From contig NZ_BTVP01000017.1 in the NCBI RefSeq assembly GCF_045863935.1, forward strand, positions 11,880 to 75,879: a DNA stretch of 64,000 nt. The letters are read 5' to 3'. A program made the position numbers and the translations under genes. The first letter of the stretch is position 1; each line of letters starts with the position of its first letter. The notes below the pieces were generated by a model that was given only the letters and a program-made list of their open reading frames with translations, ran no database searches and had not been told where the DNA came from. Of the stretch, positions 50,048 to 59,333 are shown piece after piece. This stretch comes from Parvibaculum sp045863935 (GTDB lineage: Bacteria > Pseudomonadota > Alphaproteobacteria > Parvibaculales > Parvibaculaceae).

Positions 50048-52699
50048 TCAGGCGAGCGTTTTCGTCGCGATTTCGTAGACGTCGCGCGACAGGCCCTCGG
50101 TCCCCGCGATGCGCTTGAGCTCCTTCTGCATGAGCTTCCGCCGCTTCGGCTCGAATTGCCGCCAGCTCTTGAATGTGCCGAGAAGCCGCGCCGCCACCTG
50201 CGGATTGAGCTTGTCGAGGTCGAGCACCTTGTCCGCGACGAAGCGGTAGCCCGCGCCTTTCGCATCGTGGAAGTGGAGCTGGTTCATGGATGCAAAGCTC
50301 GTGATGAGCGCCCGCACCTTGTTCGGGTTCTTCATCGTGAAGGCGGGGTGCCCCGTCAGCCGCTTCACCTCGTCCAGCGTGCCGGGTAGCGACGACATCG
50401 CCTGGATCGACAGCCACTTGTCCATGACGAGATGATCGTCCTTCCAGCGTTCGTAGAAGGCGGCGAGCGCAGCCGCACGCTCCGGGCAGTCGATATGCGA
50501 GAGCACGGAAAGCGCCGCGATGGAATCCGTCATGTTGGATGCCGTGCGGAATTGTTCTGCGGCGAGCTTGACGCCGTCCTCGCCCGGCGCGGCGGCGAGA
50601 TAGCCGAGACAGACATTGCGGAGCGCCCGGCGTCCTGCATCCCCGCCATCCGGATTATAGCGGCCCTTCACCTCCATCCGCGCATAGGCGGAAAGCAGCG
50701 CCTCCTTTGCATGAGCGGCGATCGAACCGCGCAGGGATTCGCGTGCCTTGTGGATCGCATCCACGTCCACATTCTCGCCGATGATCTGCGCCAGCGTCTG
50801 CTCGCTCGGCAGCAGGATGATCTGTGCCACGAAATCGGGGTCGATCTTGCGTGCGCTCAGGAGGTCCACCACCATTTCGGCAAAGGCCATGCCTTGCCGG
50901 GGCGCCGCGCCTTCCCTTGCCGCCTCGATCGTCTTGACGAGCAGCGCCGTCGCATAGCGCTGCGCCGCTTCCCAGCGGTTGAAGCTGTCGCTGTCATGCC
51001 GCATCAGGAACACGAGGTCGCGCTCCTTGAGGTTCGCGTCGAGCTTCACGGGCGCGGTAAAGCCCCGCAGCAGCGACGGCACGGGTTTCTCCGCCACATT
51101 CTTGAAACGCCAGGTGCCTTCGCGCTCCGTGAGATGCAGTACGCGCGTCTTCGCGCCCGCCTTTTCCTCGCCGTCGAGCGTGAGGGGCATGTCCTTGCCG
51201 TCCGGTCCGACAAGGCCGACCGCGACCGGAATGTGATAGGGCTCCTTCACCCGCTGCCCCGGCGTCGGCTGGCACACCTGGCTCATCTTCAGCGTATAGG
51301 TCTTGCGCGCCGCGTCGTAGCGTCCGGAAGCGAGCACTTCGGGCGTGCCCGACTGCCAGTACCAGCGCTTGAACTGCTTGAGGTCGAGCTTCGCGCCATC
51401 GGCCAGCGCGTCGAGGAAATCTTCCACCGTCGCCGCTTCGCCGTCATGCCGTTCGAAATAGAGATCCATGCCTTTGCGGAAGCGTTTCGGCCCCGCCATG
51501 GTGTGGATCATGCGGCAGAGTTCGGCGCCTTTCTCGTAGACGGTTGCCGTGTAGAAATTGTTGATCTCGATATAGCTGTCCGGCCGCACGGGATGGGCGA
51601 GCGGCCCGCCATCTTCGGGAAACTGGTGCGCGCGCAGCAGCCGCACATCGGAAATGCGCTTCACCGGCCGCGAGCGCATGTCGCTCGTGAATTCCTGGTC
51701 GCGGAAGACCGTCAGGCCCTCCTTCAGGCAAAGCTGGAACCAGTCGCGGCAGGTGATGCGGTTGCCCGTCCAGTTGTGGAAATACTCATGCGCGATGATC
51801 GCTTCGATGGCCGCGTAATCGGCATCCGTCGCCGTATCGGACCGCGCGAGAATGTATTTGTCGTTGAAGACGTTGAGCCCCTTGTTCTCCATCGCCCCCA
51901 TGTTGAACGCGCTCACCGCGACGATCATGAAGATGTCGAGGTCGTATTCGCGCCCGAAGCGCTCCTCATCCCATTTCATCGAACGCTTCAGCGCTTCCAT
52001 CGCATAGGCGCAGCGGTCCTCGTTTCCTTTTTCCACGAAGATGCGAAGCGTCATCTCCCGGCCCGACATGGTGATGAACTTGTCTTCCACCGAGGCGAGG
52101 TCGCCCGCGACGAGCGCGAAAAGATAGGAAGGCTTCGGGAAGGGATCGTGCCATTCGACGAAGTGCCGCCCGTCCTTCGTCTTGCCCTTCTTCACCGGAT
52201 TGCCGTTCGAGAGCAGCACCGGCTCGCTCTTCTTGTCACCCGTGATCCGCGTGCGGAAGACCGCCATGTTGTCCGGCCGGTCGAGATAATAGGTAATCCG
52301 CCGGAAGCCTTCCGCCTCGCATTGCGTGCAATAGATGCCGTCCGTGAGATAGAGCCCGGTCAGCGCCGTGTTCTCTTCCGGCGCGCAATTCGTCACCGTT
52401 TCAAGCGTGAAGGGACCGTCCGGCACGTCATGGATCGTGAGGTGCTTGTCTGTCACGCTGTAGCGGTTCGGCCCGAGCCGCTCGCCGTCGATCCTCACCT
52501 CGATGAGCTTCAGCTTCTCCCCGTCCAGCACCAGCGGCGCGGTCTTGTCCGCGCTCGCCTCGTTCCGCTCCATCGTGAGCTTCGAATGGACGCGGGTCGC
52601 CTTCGGATCGAGCTCGATATCGAGGCTCACCTCCCGCGTCGTGAAGGCAGGAACCTGATAGTCCTTGAGGCGGATGGGGCGGGGCTCTTCGGTGCGCAT
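50048..52699 (-). CDS. pepN: Aminopeptidase N (M1 family)
   Basis: An 883-residue zinc aminopeptidase. The start at 52699 (RTEEPRPIRLKDYQVPAF) is chosen because the conserved PepN N-terminus begins there; a longer open frame to 52963 runs through a repeat. The substrate-binding exopeptidase motif is GAMENKGLNVF and the zinc site is HEYFHNWTGNRITCRD with the third ligand Glu in LKEGLTVFRDQEF. The C-terminal half is the PepN-specific helical domain (GKYNP-like KGRYNPDGGDAGRRALRN). It removes N-terminal residues from peptides in the cytosol. Length matches E. coli PepN. Confidence 0.95.
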   Translation of the reverse strand: MRTEEPRPIRLKDYQVPAFTTREVSLDIELDPKATRVHSKLTMERNEASADKTAPLVLDGEKLKLIEVRIDGERLGPNRYSVTDKHLTIHDVPDGPFTLETVTNCAPEENTALTGLYLTDGIYCTQCEAEGFRRITYYLDRPDNMAVFRTRITGDKKSEPVLLSNGNPVKKGKTKDGRHFVEWHDPFPKPSYLFALVAGDLASVEDKFITMSGREMTLRIFVEKGNEDRCAYAMEALKRSMKWDEERFGREYDLDIFMIVAVSAFNMGAMENKGLNVFNDKYILARSDTATDADYAAIEAIIAHEYFHNWTGNRITCRDWFQLCLKEGLTVFRDQEFTSDMRSRPVKRISDVRLLRAHQFPEDGGPLAHPVRPDSYIEINNFYTATVYEKGAELCRMIHTMAGPKRFRKGMDLYFERHDGEAATVEDFLDALADGAKLDLKQFKRWYWQSGTPEVLASGRYDAARKTYTLKMSQVCQPTPGQRVKEPYHIPVAVGLVGPDGKDMPLTLDGEEKAGAKTRVLHLTEREGTWRFKNVAEKPVPSLLRGFTAPVKLDANLKERDLVFLMRHDSDSFNRWEAAQRYATALLVKTIEAAREGAAPRQGMAFAEMVVDLLSARKIDPDFVAQIILLPSEQTLAQIIGENVDVDAIHKARESLRGSIAAHAKEALLSAYARMEVKGRYNPDGGDAGRRALRNVCLGYLAAAPGEDGVKLAAEQFRTASNMTDSIAALSVLSHIDCPERAAALAAFYERWKDDHLVMDKWLSIQAMSSLPGTLDEVKRLTGHPAFTMKNPNKVRALITSFASMNQLHFHDAKGAGYRFVADKVLDLDKLNPQVAARLLGTFKSWRQFEPKRRKLMQKELKRIAGTEGLSRDVYEIATKTLA

Positions 52700-52800
52700 G
52701 GGGGATACTCGGCTGCGGGGGATATTCACTCTATATAATTGAACCGCGAGATTCGGCGAGAGACAGATTTCACGCACGGCATGGCCGAATTGCGGCGCTT

Positions 52801-52900
52801 TTCCCTCTCCCCCTCGGGGGAGAGGGGTGAGAGGTAAAGGAAAGGTCCGGTGGACCTTTCCGGCCTCGAACGCCCGTCGAAGGCGGGAAGGGTGAGGGGG
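52801..52900. repeat. Dispersed intergenic repeat, copy 1
   Basis: Holds three modules also found at 61724-61850: a palindrome CTCTCCCCCTCGGGGGAGAG, a GGGAAGGGTGAGGG block, and AAAGGTCCGGTGGACCTTT (52841-52859; 8-bp arms, 3-base loop) followed by CGGCCTCGAACGCCC. Module order differs between copies, as if modules can shuffle. Its GGTGAGGGGG end supplies the ribosome-binding site for the GNAT gene at 52906. Confidence 0.75.
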
Positions 52901-52905
52901 ATATT

Positions 52906-53523
52906 GTGAATAAATCTGTCGCTGCCGAAATCCGTCCCGTCCGCCCGGAGGACCTCGAAGCAATTTACGAGATCGCCCTCAAGACCGGCGCGAACGGCGA
53001 GGACGCCACCGCGCTTTATGCCGACCCGCGTCTCGTCGGTCACATCTATGCAGCGCCCTATGCCATTCTTGCGCCGGACTGCGCCTTTGTCGCGGAGGAT
53101 GGAGAGGGCGTCGGCGGCTATATCCTCGGCGCCCTGGACACGCGCGCCTTCGAGGCGCGGCTCGAAGCGGAATGGTGGCCGCCGCTCCGCCAACTTCATG
53201 ACGATCCTGCCTCGCCGCCTCAAGCGTGGAGCGCGGATGAACTGAGGCAACACATGATCCACCATCCCTACGTCACGCCCGCGCGCGTCGTGGAGCGTCA
53301 CCCCTCGCATCTCCACATCAATTTGCTGCCCCGGCTGCAGGGCAGGGGGTTCGGCCGCCGTCTGATGGACCGCTGGCTTGCCCACATGAGCGAGCTCGGC
53401 TCGCCCGGCGTGCATCTCGGCGTCGGCACGCCCAATGCGCGCGGCCGCGCCTTCTACGAGGCCTATGGCTTCACATTGCTGGAAGAAAATTCCCGCACCG
53501 CCTGGTACGGCCTCGCGCTCTGA
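52906..53523 (+). CDS. GNAT family N-acetyltransferase
   Basis: A 205-residue acetyltransferase. The acetyl-CoA binding A motif is LPRLQGRGFGRRLMDRW (about residues 141-157), followed by GVHLGVGTPNARGRAFYEAYGFTLLEE, the B region. The N-terminal AEIRPVRPEDLEAIYEIAL is the standard first helix. It probably acetylates a small molecule or protein amine; no substrate is evident. GTG start at 52906, where the purine-rich tail of an intergenic repeat acts as Shine-Dalgarno. Confidence 0.87.
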   Translation: MNKSVAAEIRPVRPEDLEAIYEIALKTGANGEDATALYADPRLVGHIYAAPYAILAPDCAFVAEDGEGVGGYILGALDTRAFEARLEAEWWPPLRQLHDDPASPPQAWSADELRQHMIHHPYVTPARVVERHPSHLHINLLPRLQGRGFGRRLMDRWLAHMSELGSPGVHLGVGTPNARGRAFYEAYGFTLLEENSRTAWYGLAL

Positions 53524-53531
53524 GCCTGCGC

Positions 53532-54068
53532 TTACTCCACCGGCCCCATGATCCCGCTCACGACGGCGTCGGCATCGCCTGCCAGCGTCATCACGTCGTC
53601 GGGCAGGTTCTCCGGGTTCTGCCGTGCGCAATCGGCAAGACGGCTCAGCAGCACCATCATCTTCGGCGCCGCCGCGATCACCTTCGCCTGCAGTTCCACG
53701 CGCTCCGGCGTCATGTCGTATTCGACGCCCGGCACGCGCCAGCCGCCGCCTTCGTGGCTTCCCGTCACGACGACGGGGTGCGTCCCCGGGACGGGATGCC
53801 CGGCGCATTCTTCCGCCCCGCGCCACTTGTTGGCGACGCGCACCACATGCCATTCCTCCATCTCCGGGTCGAGATGGGAAAGCGTCGCCACTTCTTCCGT
53901 TTCGAGCTCGCGCGCGGCGAACTCGCGGCCGAGCCCCACGTCGTAATGGATGCGCAGCGGCTCATCCATGTCCTTGACCCATTGCGGTACGACGCGCTCG
54001 ATCACCGCCCAAGTGCCGACCGGGCGCACATAGACCCGCTGGTTCTTGTGGAACTGTGCTTTCGCCAT
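53532..54068 (-). CDS. Conserved protein of unknown function
   Basis: A 178-residue protein starting at 54068 (AKAQFHKNQRVYVRPVGTWAVIERVVPQWV). The longer frame to 54113 adds only 15 doubtful residues. It is globular and soluble in appearance, with a beta-rich N-terminal half (RIHYDVGLGREFAARELET, WHVVRVANKWR) and a helical C-terminal half (PERVELQAKVIAAAPKMMVLLSRLADC). The N-terminus looks like an SH3-type or small barrel, but I recognise no named family. It stands alone between a GNAT gene (convergent, 8 bp apart) and the efflux operon. Confidence 0.75.
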   Translation of the reverse strand: MAKAQFHKNQRVYVRPVGTWAVIERVVPQWVKDMDEPLRIHYDVGLGREFAARELETEEVATLSHLDPEMEEWHVVRVANKWRGAEECAGHPVPGTHPVVVTGSHEGGGWRVPGVEYDMTPERVELQAKVIAAAPKMMVLLSRLADCARQNPENLPDDVMTLAGDADAVVSGIMGPVE

Positions 54069-54191
54069 CTGACGAGGGACCTCCGCCCGGAAAAGACATG
54101 ACCTTGGCGTCATTATCCTCGGCGGGCGGTTAGCACGGGCTTAAGACAAAGCTTCGGATTGTCCGGAATAGCGACACTCTGCGGTGCGGGG

Positions 54192-57100
54192 TCACTCCGC
54201 CGGCGCGCCGGGCGCCTTGCCCCCGCGGAACCCGAAGCGCGCGCCCATGCGGCGGAAAAAGCGCCCGATCCGGGCGAGACCGCCTCGCGCATCTTCCATC
54301 AGCGTATAGGCGACCGGCACCACGACGAGCGTCAGCAGCGTCGAGGAGATGAGCCCCCCGATCACGAGCACGCCCATCGCATTGCGGAACTCCGCGCCCT
54401 GGCTGTTCGATATAGCGACCGGAATGAGCCCGAAGATCGTCGCGATCTGCGTCATCAGCACGGGCCGCAGCCGCACGGGCCCAGCCTTCAGCGCCGCCTC
54501 GCGGGCCGTGGCACCGCCCGCGCGCAGATGGTTCGTGTAGTCGACCAGCAGGATGCCGTTCTTCATCACGAGCCCCATCAGCGCCAGCAGCGAGATCTGG
54601 CTGAACATCGACATCTCGTGGCCGGAGATTTTCAGCGCGATGAAGGCGCCCGAAAAGGAAAGCGGCGCCGACAGCATGATGATCGCGGGCTGCGAGAAGC
54701 TGTTGAACTGGCTCGCCAGGATCATGTAGAGCGCGATCAGCGCCAGCATGAACGCAAAGCCGATGGCCGCCCCCGTCTCCTTCATCCGCTTCGACTTGCC
54801 TTCCGTGCTCCAGGAGTAGCCGGGCGGCAGTTGCAGGTCGTTGAGATAGGATTCGAGTTCCGCCGACGCAGGCCCAAGCGCCGCGCCCGCCGGATTGTTT
54901 GCGACGATCGCGATGCGCCGCGAACGGTTCTGCCGTTCGATCTGCGCCGGGCCCGCGGCCACGTCGAAGCGCGCGACATTCGCAATGTCGATCAGTTGCC
55001 CGTTCGCTGAGCGGAGCTGGATCATGCCCAGCTTCGAAATGTCGTCGCGCTGTCCTTCTTCCAGCCGCACGCGCACGTCGTAGCGCTGGCCGAATTCCTC
55101 GAAGGTCCCCGCCTTCATGCCGCCCACCATCGCCCGCACGGTTTCGGCAAGCGCCCGCACGGGCACGCCGAGATCGGCCGCGCGCTCGCGGTCGACATGA
55201 ACCTGCACTTCCGGCTTGCCCGCGTCGTAGCTCGTCTTCGCGTCGGCAAAGAGCGGGCTCGCCCGCATCCGCGAAACGACTTCGTTTGCCTTCGCGTCGA
55301 GCACTTCGAGGTCCGGCCCCAGCAGCACATACATCATCGCATAGTCGGAAAAGCCGCCGCCCGAAATCCACGGTACATCAGAAAGCGAAATGTGCTTCGC
55401 CTCCGGCGCCGCCTTCAGCATGGCAACACGTGCCGAATCCATGATCGGAATGAACTTCTCGTCGCGCGCGTCTTTCGGCGTCAGCCCCACATAGAAGAAA
55501 GCCTTGTTGACGCTCTTCTGCGCGTCGGAGGCGATCGTGTAGAAGACGGTCGTGACCTCGCGCACGCCCGAAACCGCATGCGCGACGCGCGAGGCGACGA
55601 TCCGCGTTTCTTCCAGGCCCGCGCCGAAGGGCAGTTCCACCGTGCCGAGGAATTCCGCCCGGTCCGCTCGCGTGTCGAACGCGGCGGGGATCGTGCGCGC
55701 CACCGCGATGGCGACGAAGATGGCCATGACCGCCGCCGCCATCACCACCCAGCGTGCCGAAAGCGACCATTCGAGCAGCCGCCCGTAGTAATAATCGAGC
55801 TTGCGATAGCCGTTGTCGAAGATGCGCGCCAGCCGCCCGTAATTTGCGGGGTCCGTCTCGCCGTTCTTCAGCATGCGCGACGAAAGCATCGGCGTCAGCG
55901 TCAGCGACACGAGCAGCGACACCAGCACCGAGAAGGTGATCGCGAGCCCGTACTGGAAGAAGAAGCGACCGACCACACCCTCCATGAAGGCGATGGGAAC
56001 GAACACCGCGACAATCGAGAAAGTGGCGGCAAGCACCGCAAGTCCCACTTCCTTCGTGCCTTCGGCGGCCGCCTGCATCGGCGGCAGCCCTTCCTCGAGT
56101 TTCCGGTAAATGCTTTCGAGCACCACGATGGCGTCGTCCACCAGCAGGCCCACCGCGAGCGACAGCGCCATCAGCGTCATCAGGTTGATGGTGAAGTCCG
56201 CTATGTAGAAGGCAAAGAAGGTCGAGATCAGCGATGTCGGCATGGCGATGGCGACGATCAGCGTCGCCCGCACCGACAGCAGGAAGGCAAGCGTGACGAA
56301 CACCACCAGCACGATGCCGATCTGGATGTCGAAGAAGACGTCATGCGCCGATCCTTCGATGAAGACGGCCGTGTCGCGCGCCGTCCTGATGTCGATGCCC
56401 GTGGGCGCCGTCTTGCGGATATCTTCAAGCGCGGTGCGCACGGCGCGCGCCACTTCCACGGTGTTGCGGCCGGACTGCTTGCGGATTTCGAGCGAGACGC
56501 CGCGCTTGCCGTTGAGTTCGGCATAGGAGCGCTCGTCCTCCATCCCGTCTTCCACGCGTGCGATATCGCCGATGGTCGTCGGTGCGCCGTCCTGGCGGAA
56601 GGCGACGAGGATGCTGCGGAAGCCTTCGACGCTTTTCACCTCGCCCTTCGTCTTCACCGAGAACTCGGCCGCGCCGCCGGTCGTTTCGAGGCGGCCACCC
56701 GGAATTTCGGCATGCTCGCGCCGGATCGCCGCCGTCACCTCTTCGGCCGTCACGCCATAGGCGCGCATCTTCACCGCGTCGAGCCAGATGCGGACCTCGC
56801 GGTCCCGTCCCCCCACCACGTCGATGGAACCGACGCCCGAAATGCGTTGCAGCTGTTCCTTCACCGTCTTGTCGGCGTACTGCGTAAGGTCGCGGATCGG
56901 CAGGTCGCCCGCGATCATCACCGACATGATCGGCTGCGCGTCCGGGTCCACCTTCTGCACGATGGACTGCTCGGCATCCTGCGGAATATTGGCGCGCGCG
57001 AGCGAAACCTTGTCGCGCACGTCCTGCGCCTTCACGTCCACATTCTCGTTGAGCTTGTAGGTGATGACGACCTGGGAAAGACCCTCCGCGCTGGTCGAGG

Positions 57101-57341
57101 AAAGCGTCTCGATGCCCGATGTCGTGTTGACCTGTTCCTCAATCGCGTCCGTCACGTCGCTTTCGATGGCTTCGGGAGACGAACCTTCGAGCGTCGTCGT
57201 CACCGCGACGACCGGAAACTCGACCTTCGGAAAGAGGTCGACGCCCACGCGGCCGAGCGATATCCAGCCGAGGACGACGAGCGCCATGATGATCATGACG
57301 GCGAAGACGGGCCGGCGGATCGAAATGTCGGAAATCCACAT
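54192..57341 (-). CDS. RND efflux transporter permease (AcrB/MexF/HAE1-like)
   Basis: A 1049-residue RND permease. Twelve membrane helices are expected; visible ones include AVMIIMALVVLGWISLGRVG, the TM4 charged region VGLLVDDAIVVLESIYR (Asp pair for proton relay), TFSVLVSLLVSLTLTPM and GAFIALKI-type C-terminal helices (LLALMGLVMKNGILLVDYTN). Two large periplasmic loops follow TM1 and TM7. It pumps drugs, solvents or metabolites out with an adaptor and outer-membrane channel. No outer-membrane channel gene is adjacent. It lies 24 bp after the adaptor gene in the same operon. Confidence 0.95.
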   Translation of the reverse strand: MWISDISIRRPVFAVMIIMALVVLGWISLGRVGVDLFPKVEFPVVAVTTTLEGSSPEAIESDVTDAIEEQVNTTSGIETLSSTSAEGLSQVVITYKLNENVDVKAQDVRDKVSLARANIPQDAEQSIVQKVDPDAQPIMSVMIAGDLPIRDLTQYADKTVKEQLQRISGVGSIDVVGGRDREVRIWLDAVKMRAYGVTAEEVTAAIRREHAEIPGGRLETTGGAAEFSVKTKGEVKSVEGFRSILVAFRQDGAPTTIGDIARVEDGMEDERSYAELNGKRGVSLEIRKQSGRNTVEVARAVRTALEDIRKTAPTGIDIRTARDTAVFIEGSAHDVFFDIQIGIVLVVFVTLAFLLSVRATLIVAIAMPTSLISTFFAFYIADFTINLMTLMALSLAVGLLVDDAIVVLESIYRKLEEGLPPMQAAAEGTKEVGLAVLAATFSIVAVFVPIAFMEGVVGRFFFQYGLAITFSVLVSLLVSLTLTPMLSSRMLKNGETDPANYGRLARIFDNGYRKLDYYYGRLLEWSLSARWVVMAAAVMAIFVAIAVARTIPAAFDTRADRAEFLGTVELPFGAGLEETRIVASRVAHAVSGVREVTTVFYTIASDAQKSVNKAFFYVGLTPKDARDEKFIPIMDSARVAMLKAAPEAKHISLSDVPWISGGGFSDYAMMYVLLGPDLEVLDAKANEVVSRMRASPLFADAKTSYDAGKPEVQVHVDRERAADLGVPVRALAETVRAMVGGMKAGTFEEFGQRYDVRVRLEEGQRDDISKLGMIQLRSANGQLIDIANVARFDVAAGPAQIERQNRSRRIAIVANNPAGAALGPASAELESYLNDLQLPPGYSWSTEGKSKRMKETGAAIGFAFMLALIALYMILASQFNSFSQPAIIMLSAPLSFSGAFIALKISGHEMSMFSQISLLALMGLVMKNGILLVDYTNHLRAGGATAREAALKAGPVRLRPVLMTQIATIFGLIPVAISNSQGAEFRNAMGVLVIGGLISSTLLTLVVVPVAYTLMEDARGGLARIGRFFRRMGARFGFRGGKAPGAPAE

Positions 57342-57365
57342 GGACAGTCCTCCCTTTGCCGGTGC

Positions 57366-58553
57366 TTATTGCGCGCTTGTCGTGCTGTCCGCGGGTACGC
57401 CCTTGGCGAGCGTCTGCGTGGCCGGCGGATCCGTCTCGATCCGCACCGGTGTCCCTTCGAGAAGAAGAGCCGCGTTCGGTCCCGCCAGCGCCTTGTCGCC
57501 TTCCTTGAGCCCGGAAAGAACCTCCACGCGCGTCGCATCGATCTGGCGCACCGTCACGTTGACCCGCTTGGCGTGCCCGTTCTCGTTCACATAGACATAT
57601 CGCGCCGCCTCCGTGCCCATCAGCGCGGAGCGGTCGAGCGCCAGCACGGCGCGCGGCTCGGGATAGATTTCCGCCCGCGCGAAAAGGCCCGGCTTCACCG
57701 CGTAATCATCGTTCGCGATCGGCAGCCGCACCTCGACCGCGCGCGTCACGGGATCGATCCGGTCATTGATGATGATGACGTAGGAATCGTAGCTCTTGTC
57801 GATGCCGTCGAGGAAGATCTTGCCCTTCGTGCCCACCTTGAATTTGGAGAGATGGATTTCCGGCACGTTCACGATCGCCGCCACGATATCGATCTTCATG
57901 ATTTCCAGCACGCCGCCCTGGGCAGGGCCCATGCCGCCCGAGCGTGTCGCCATGAACTTGCCTTCGTTTACATCGAGCCGCGTGATGACACCGTCGAAGG
58001 GCGCGGTGACGACGCAATCGTCGAGTGCCTGCTGCGCGGCGGCAAGCTGCGCCTTGGCGATGCCGAGTTTCGCGTTTGCCGTGTCGCGGGCCGCGCGCGC
58101 ATCGTCGAGCTTGCCGTTCGACACGAAGCCCTTGGCATGCAACTCGCTTGCGCGGTTGAATGCCTTCTGCATGTTGCCGGATTCCGCCGTCGCGAGTTGC
58201 ACCTGGTTTTCGAGTTCCGACACACGGAGCTTCCATTCCGTGTCGCGGGTGCGGAAGAGCGGCTGGTCCTTCTTCACCCGGTCGCCGACCCACACCATGA
58301 CTTCCTCGATGATGCCGTCGACGCGGGGCCCAAGCTGCGTCGTCTTGTGCGCGGCGATGGTGCCCGTGCCGATCACCGGCTCCATCAGTTCCTCGCGCGT
58401 CACCGGCCGTTCGAACACGGCGACAGTCTCCGCCGCCTGTTCCTCGCCCGACGCCTGTTCGTCCTCGCCGCATCCCGTGAGCGGCAGCACCGCCAGTGCC
58501 GCCATGAGGAAACCCGCCGCGCGGGTGGGGAAAGGTCTGGTCCGGAAAAGCAT
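57366..58553 (-). CDS. RND efflux periplasmic adaptor (membrane fusion lipoprotein)
   Basis: A 395-residue membrane fusion protein. The signal peptide ends in LTGC with the lipidated Cys28. Then comes VDGIIEEVMVWVGDRVKKDQPL (first half of the biotinyl-lipoyl domain), a helical hairpin (LENQVQLATAESGNMQKAFNRASEL) and the second half lipoyl motif DDCVVTAPFDGVITRLDVNEGKF. A beta-barrel and C-terminal domain follow. It links the permease to the outer membrane. It is divergent from the MarR regulator at 58678. Confidence 0.94.
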   Translation of the reverse strand: MLFRTRPFPTRAAGFLMAALAVLPLTGCGEDEQASGEEQAAETVAVFERPVTREELMEPVIGTGTIAAHKTTQLGPRVDGIIEEVMVWVGDRVKKDQPLFRTRDTEWKLRVSELENQVQLATAESGNMQKAFNRASELHAKGFVSNGKLDDARAARDTANAKLGIAKAQLAAAQQALDDCVVTAPFDGVITRLDVNEGKFMATRSGGMGPAQGGVLEIMKIDIVAAIVNVPEIHLSKFKVGTKGKIFLDGIDKSYDSYVIIINDRIDPVTRAVEVRLPIANDDYAVKPGLFARAEIYPEPRAVLALDRSALMGTEAARYVYVNENGHAKRVNVTVRQIDATRVEVLSGLKEGDKALAGPNAALLLEGTPVRIETDPPATQTLAKGVPADSTTSAQ

Positions 58554-58677
58554 GCGTTACGTCCCGTCAACTCGCCGCGCTGGCGGCACCTGATATGCGA
58601 GGTTATAGTATCCAGGGTTACGATATGGAAGGACAGAGTTGGAAGGGCGAGCCCCCTTGGCCGGCAGGAAAACAGGA

Positions 58678-59136
58678 ATGGCAGCGCCCGACGAAGAGTT
58701 CGGCTGGCTGCAGCGCGACGTGTTCCGGCTCCTCCAGCGCGCCTGGGACAGGCACCTGCGCGCCTCCGGCACCGGCATCACGGTGCCCCAGTCGCGCGTC
58801 TTCGCGGCGCTGCGCCAGCGCGACGGCCTCACCCAGACGGAAATCGCCGATCTCGTGATGATGGAGAAGGCGCCGCTCGGCCGCGTCATCGACCGCATGG
58901 AAGAGCAGGGCCTTGTCACCCGCCGTCCGGACCCTGCCGACCGCCGTGTCCGCCGCGTCTATCTCACGCCCGCGCTCGACGAGATGCAGGATCGGCTCTG
59001 GGCCGCCGCCTTCGGCATGTTCGATACCGCCCTCGACGGTTTCACGGCCGCCGAATACGAAACCCTCGTCTCCATGTTCCGCCGCATCAAGGCGAACCTC
59101 GAAGCCGGCGAGGCCGACGAGGGCAGGGCGGAATAG
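58678..59136 (+). CDS. MarR family transcriptional regulator
   Basis: A 152-residue MarR-type winged-helix dimeric regulator. The start at 58678 (AAPDEEFGWLQRDVFRLLQRAW) has AGGAA upstream; TTG 58639 is a longer alternative. The recognition region is DGLTQTEIADLVMMEKAPLGRVIDRMEEQGLVTRRPDPADRRVRRVYLT, containing the wing. It is divergent from the RND efflux operon 124 bp away and probably represses it until a pump substrate binds. The intergenic region contains the partly repeated GGTTATAGTATC and GGTTACGATATG, which could be the operator. Confidence 0.92.
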   Translation: MAAPDEEFGWLQRDVFRLLQRAWDRHLRASGTGITVPQSRVFAALRQRDGLTQTEIADLVMMEKAPLGRVIDRMEEQGLVTRRPDPADRRVRRVYLTPALDEMQDRLWAAAFGMFDTALDGFTAAEYETLVSMFRRIKANLEAGEADEGRAE

Positions 59137-59333
59137 GGGCGTTTTTCTCCTCTGTATTCCCGGATTCGCGCTCTCCCCCGGCCGTATCCCAAGCGGACGC
59201 GGCGTCAAACGCATGGGTCTTTTCATGCGCCTCCAATGCGGTGAGAATGCGCGCCAAACAACGCTGCGGCAGCCCGCCATCGCGCGGGAGCCCGGAAAAA
59301 ATGCGCCTCTTCGAGCGCGATAAGGGAGACATC

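Noticed and set aside
55197..59333. Upstream part of a 1754-codon plus-strand frame ending in an acyl-CoA dehydrogenase
   Set aside because: Only the last 375 codons are real; the rest is antisense to the RND permease and adaptor genes and is His/Arg-rich.
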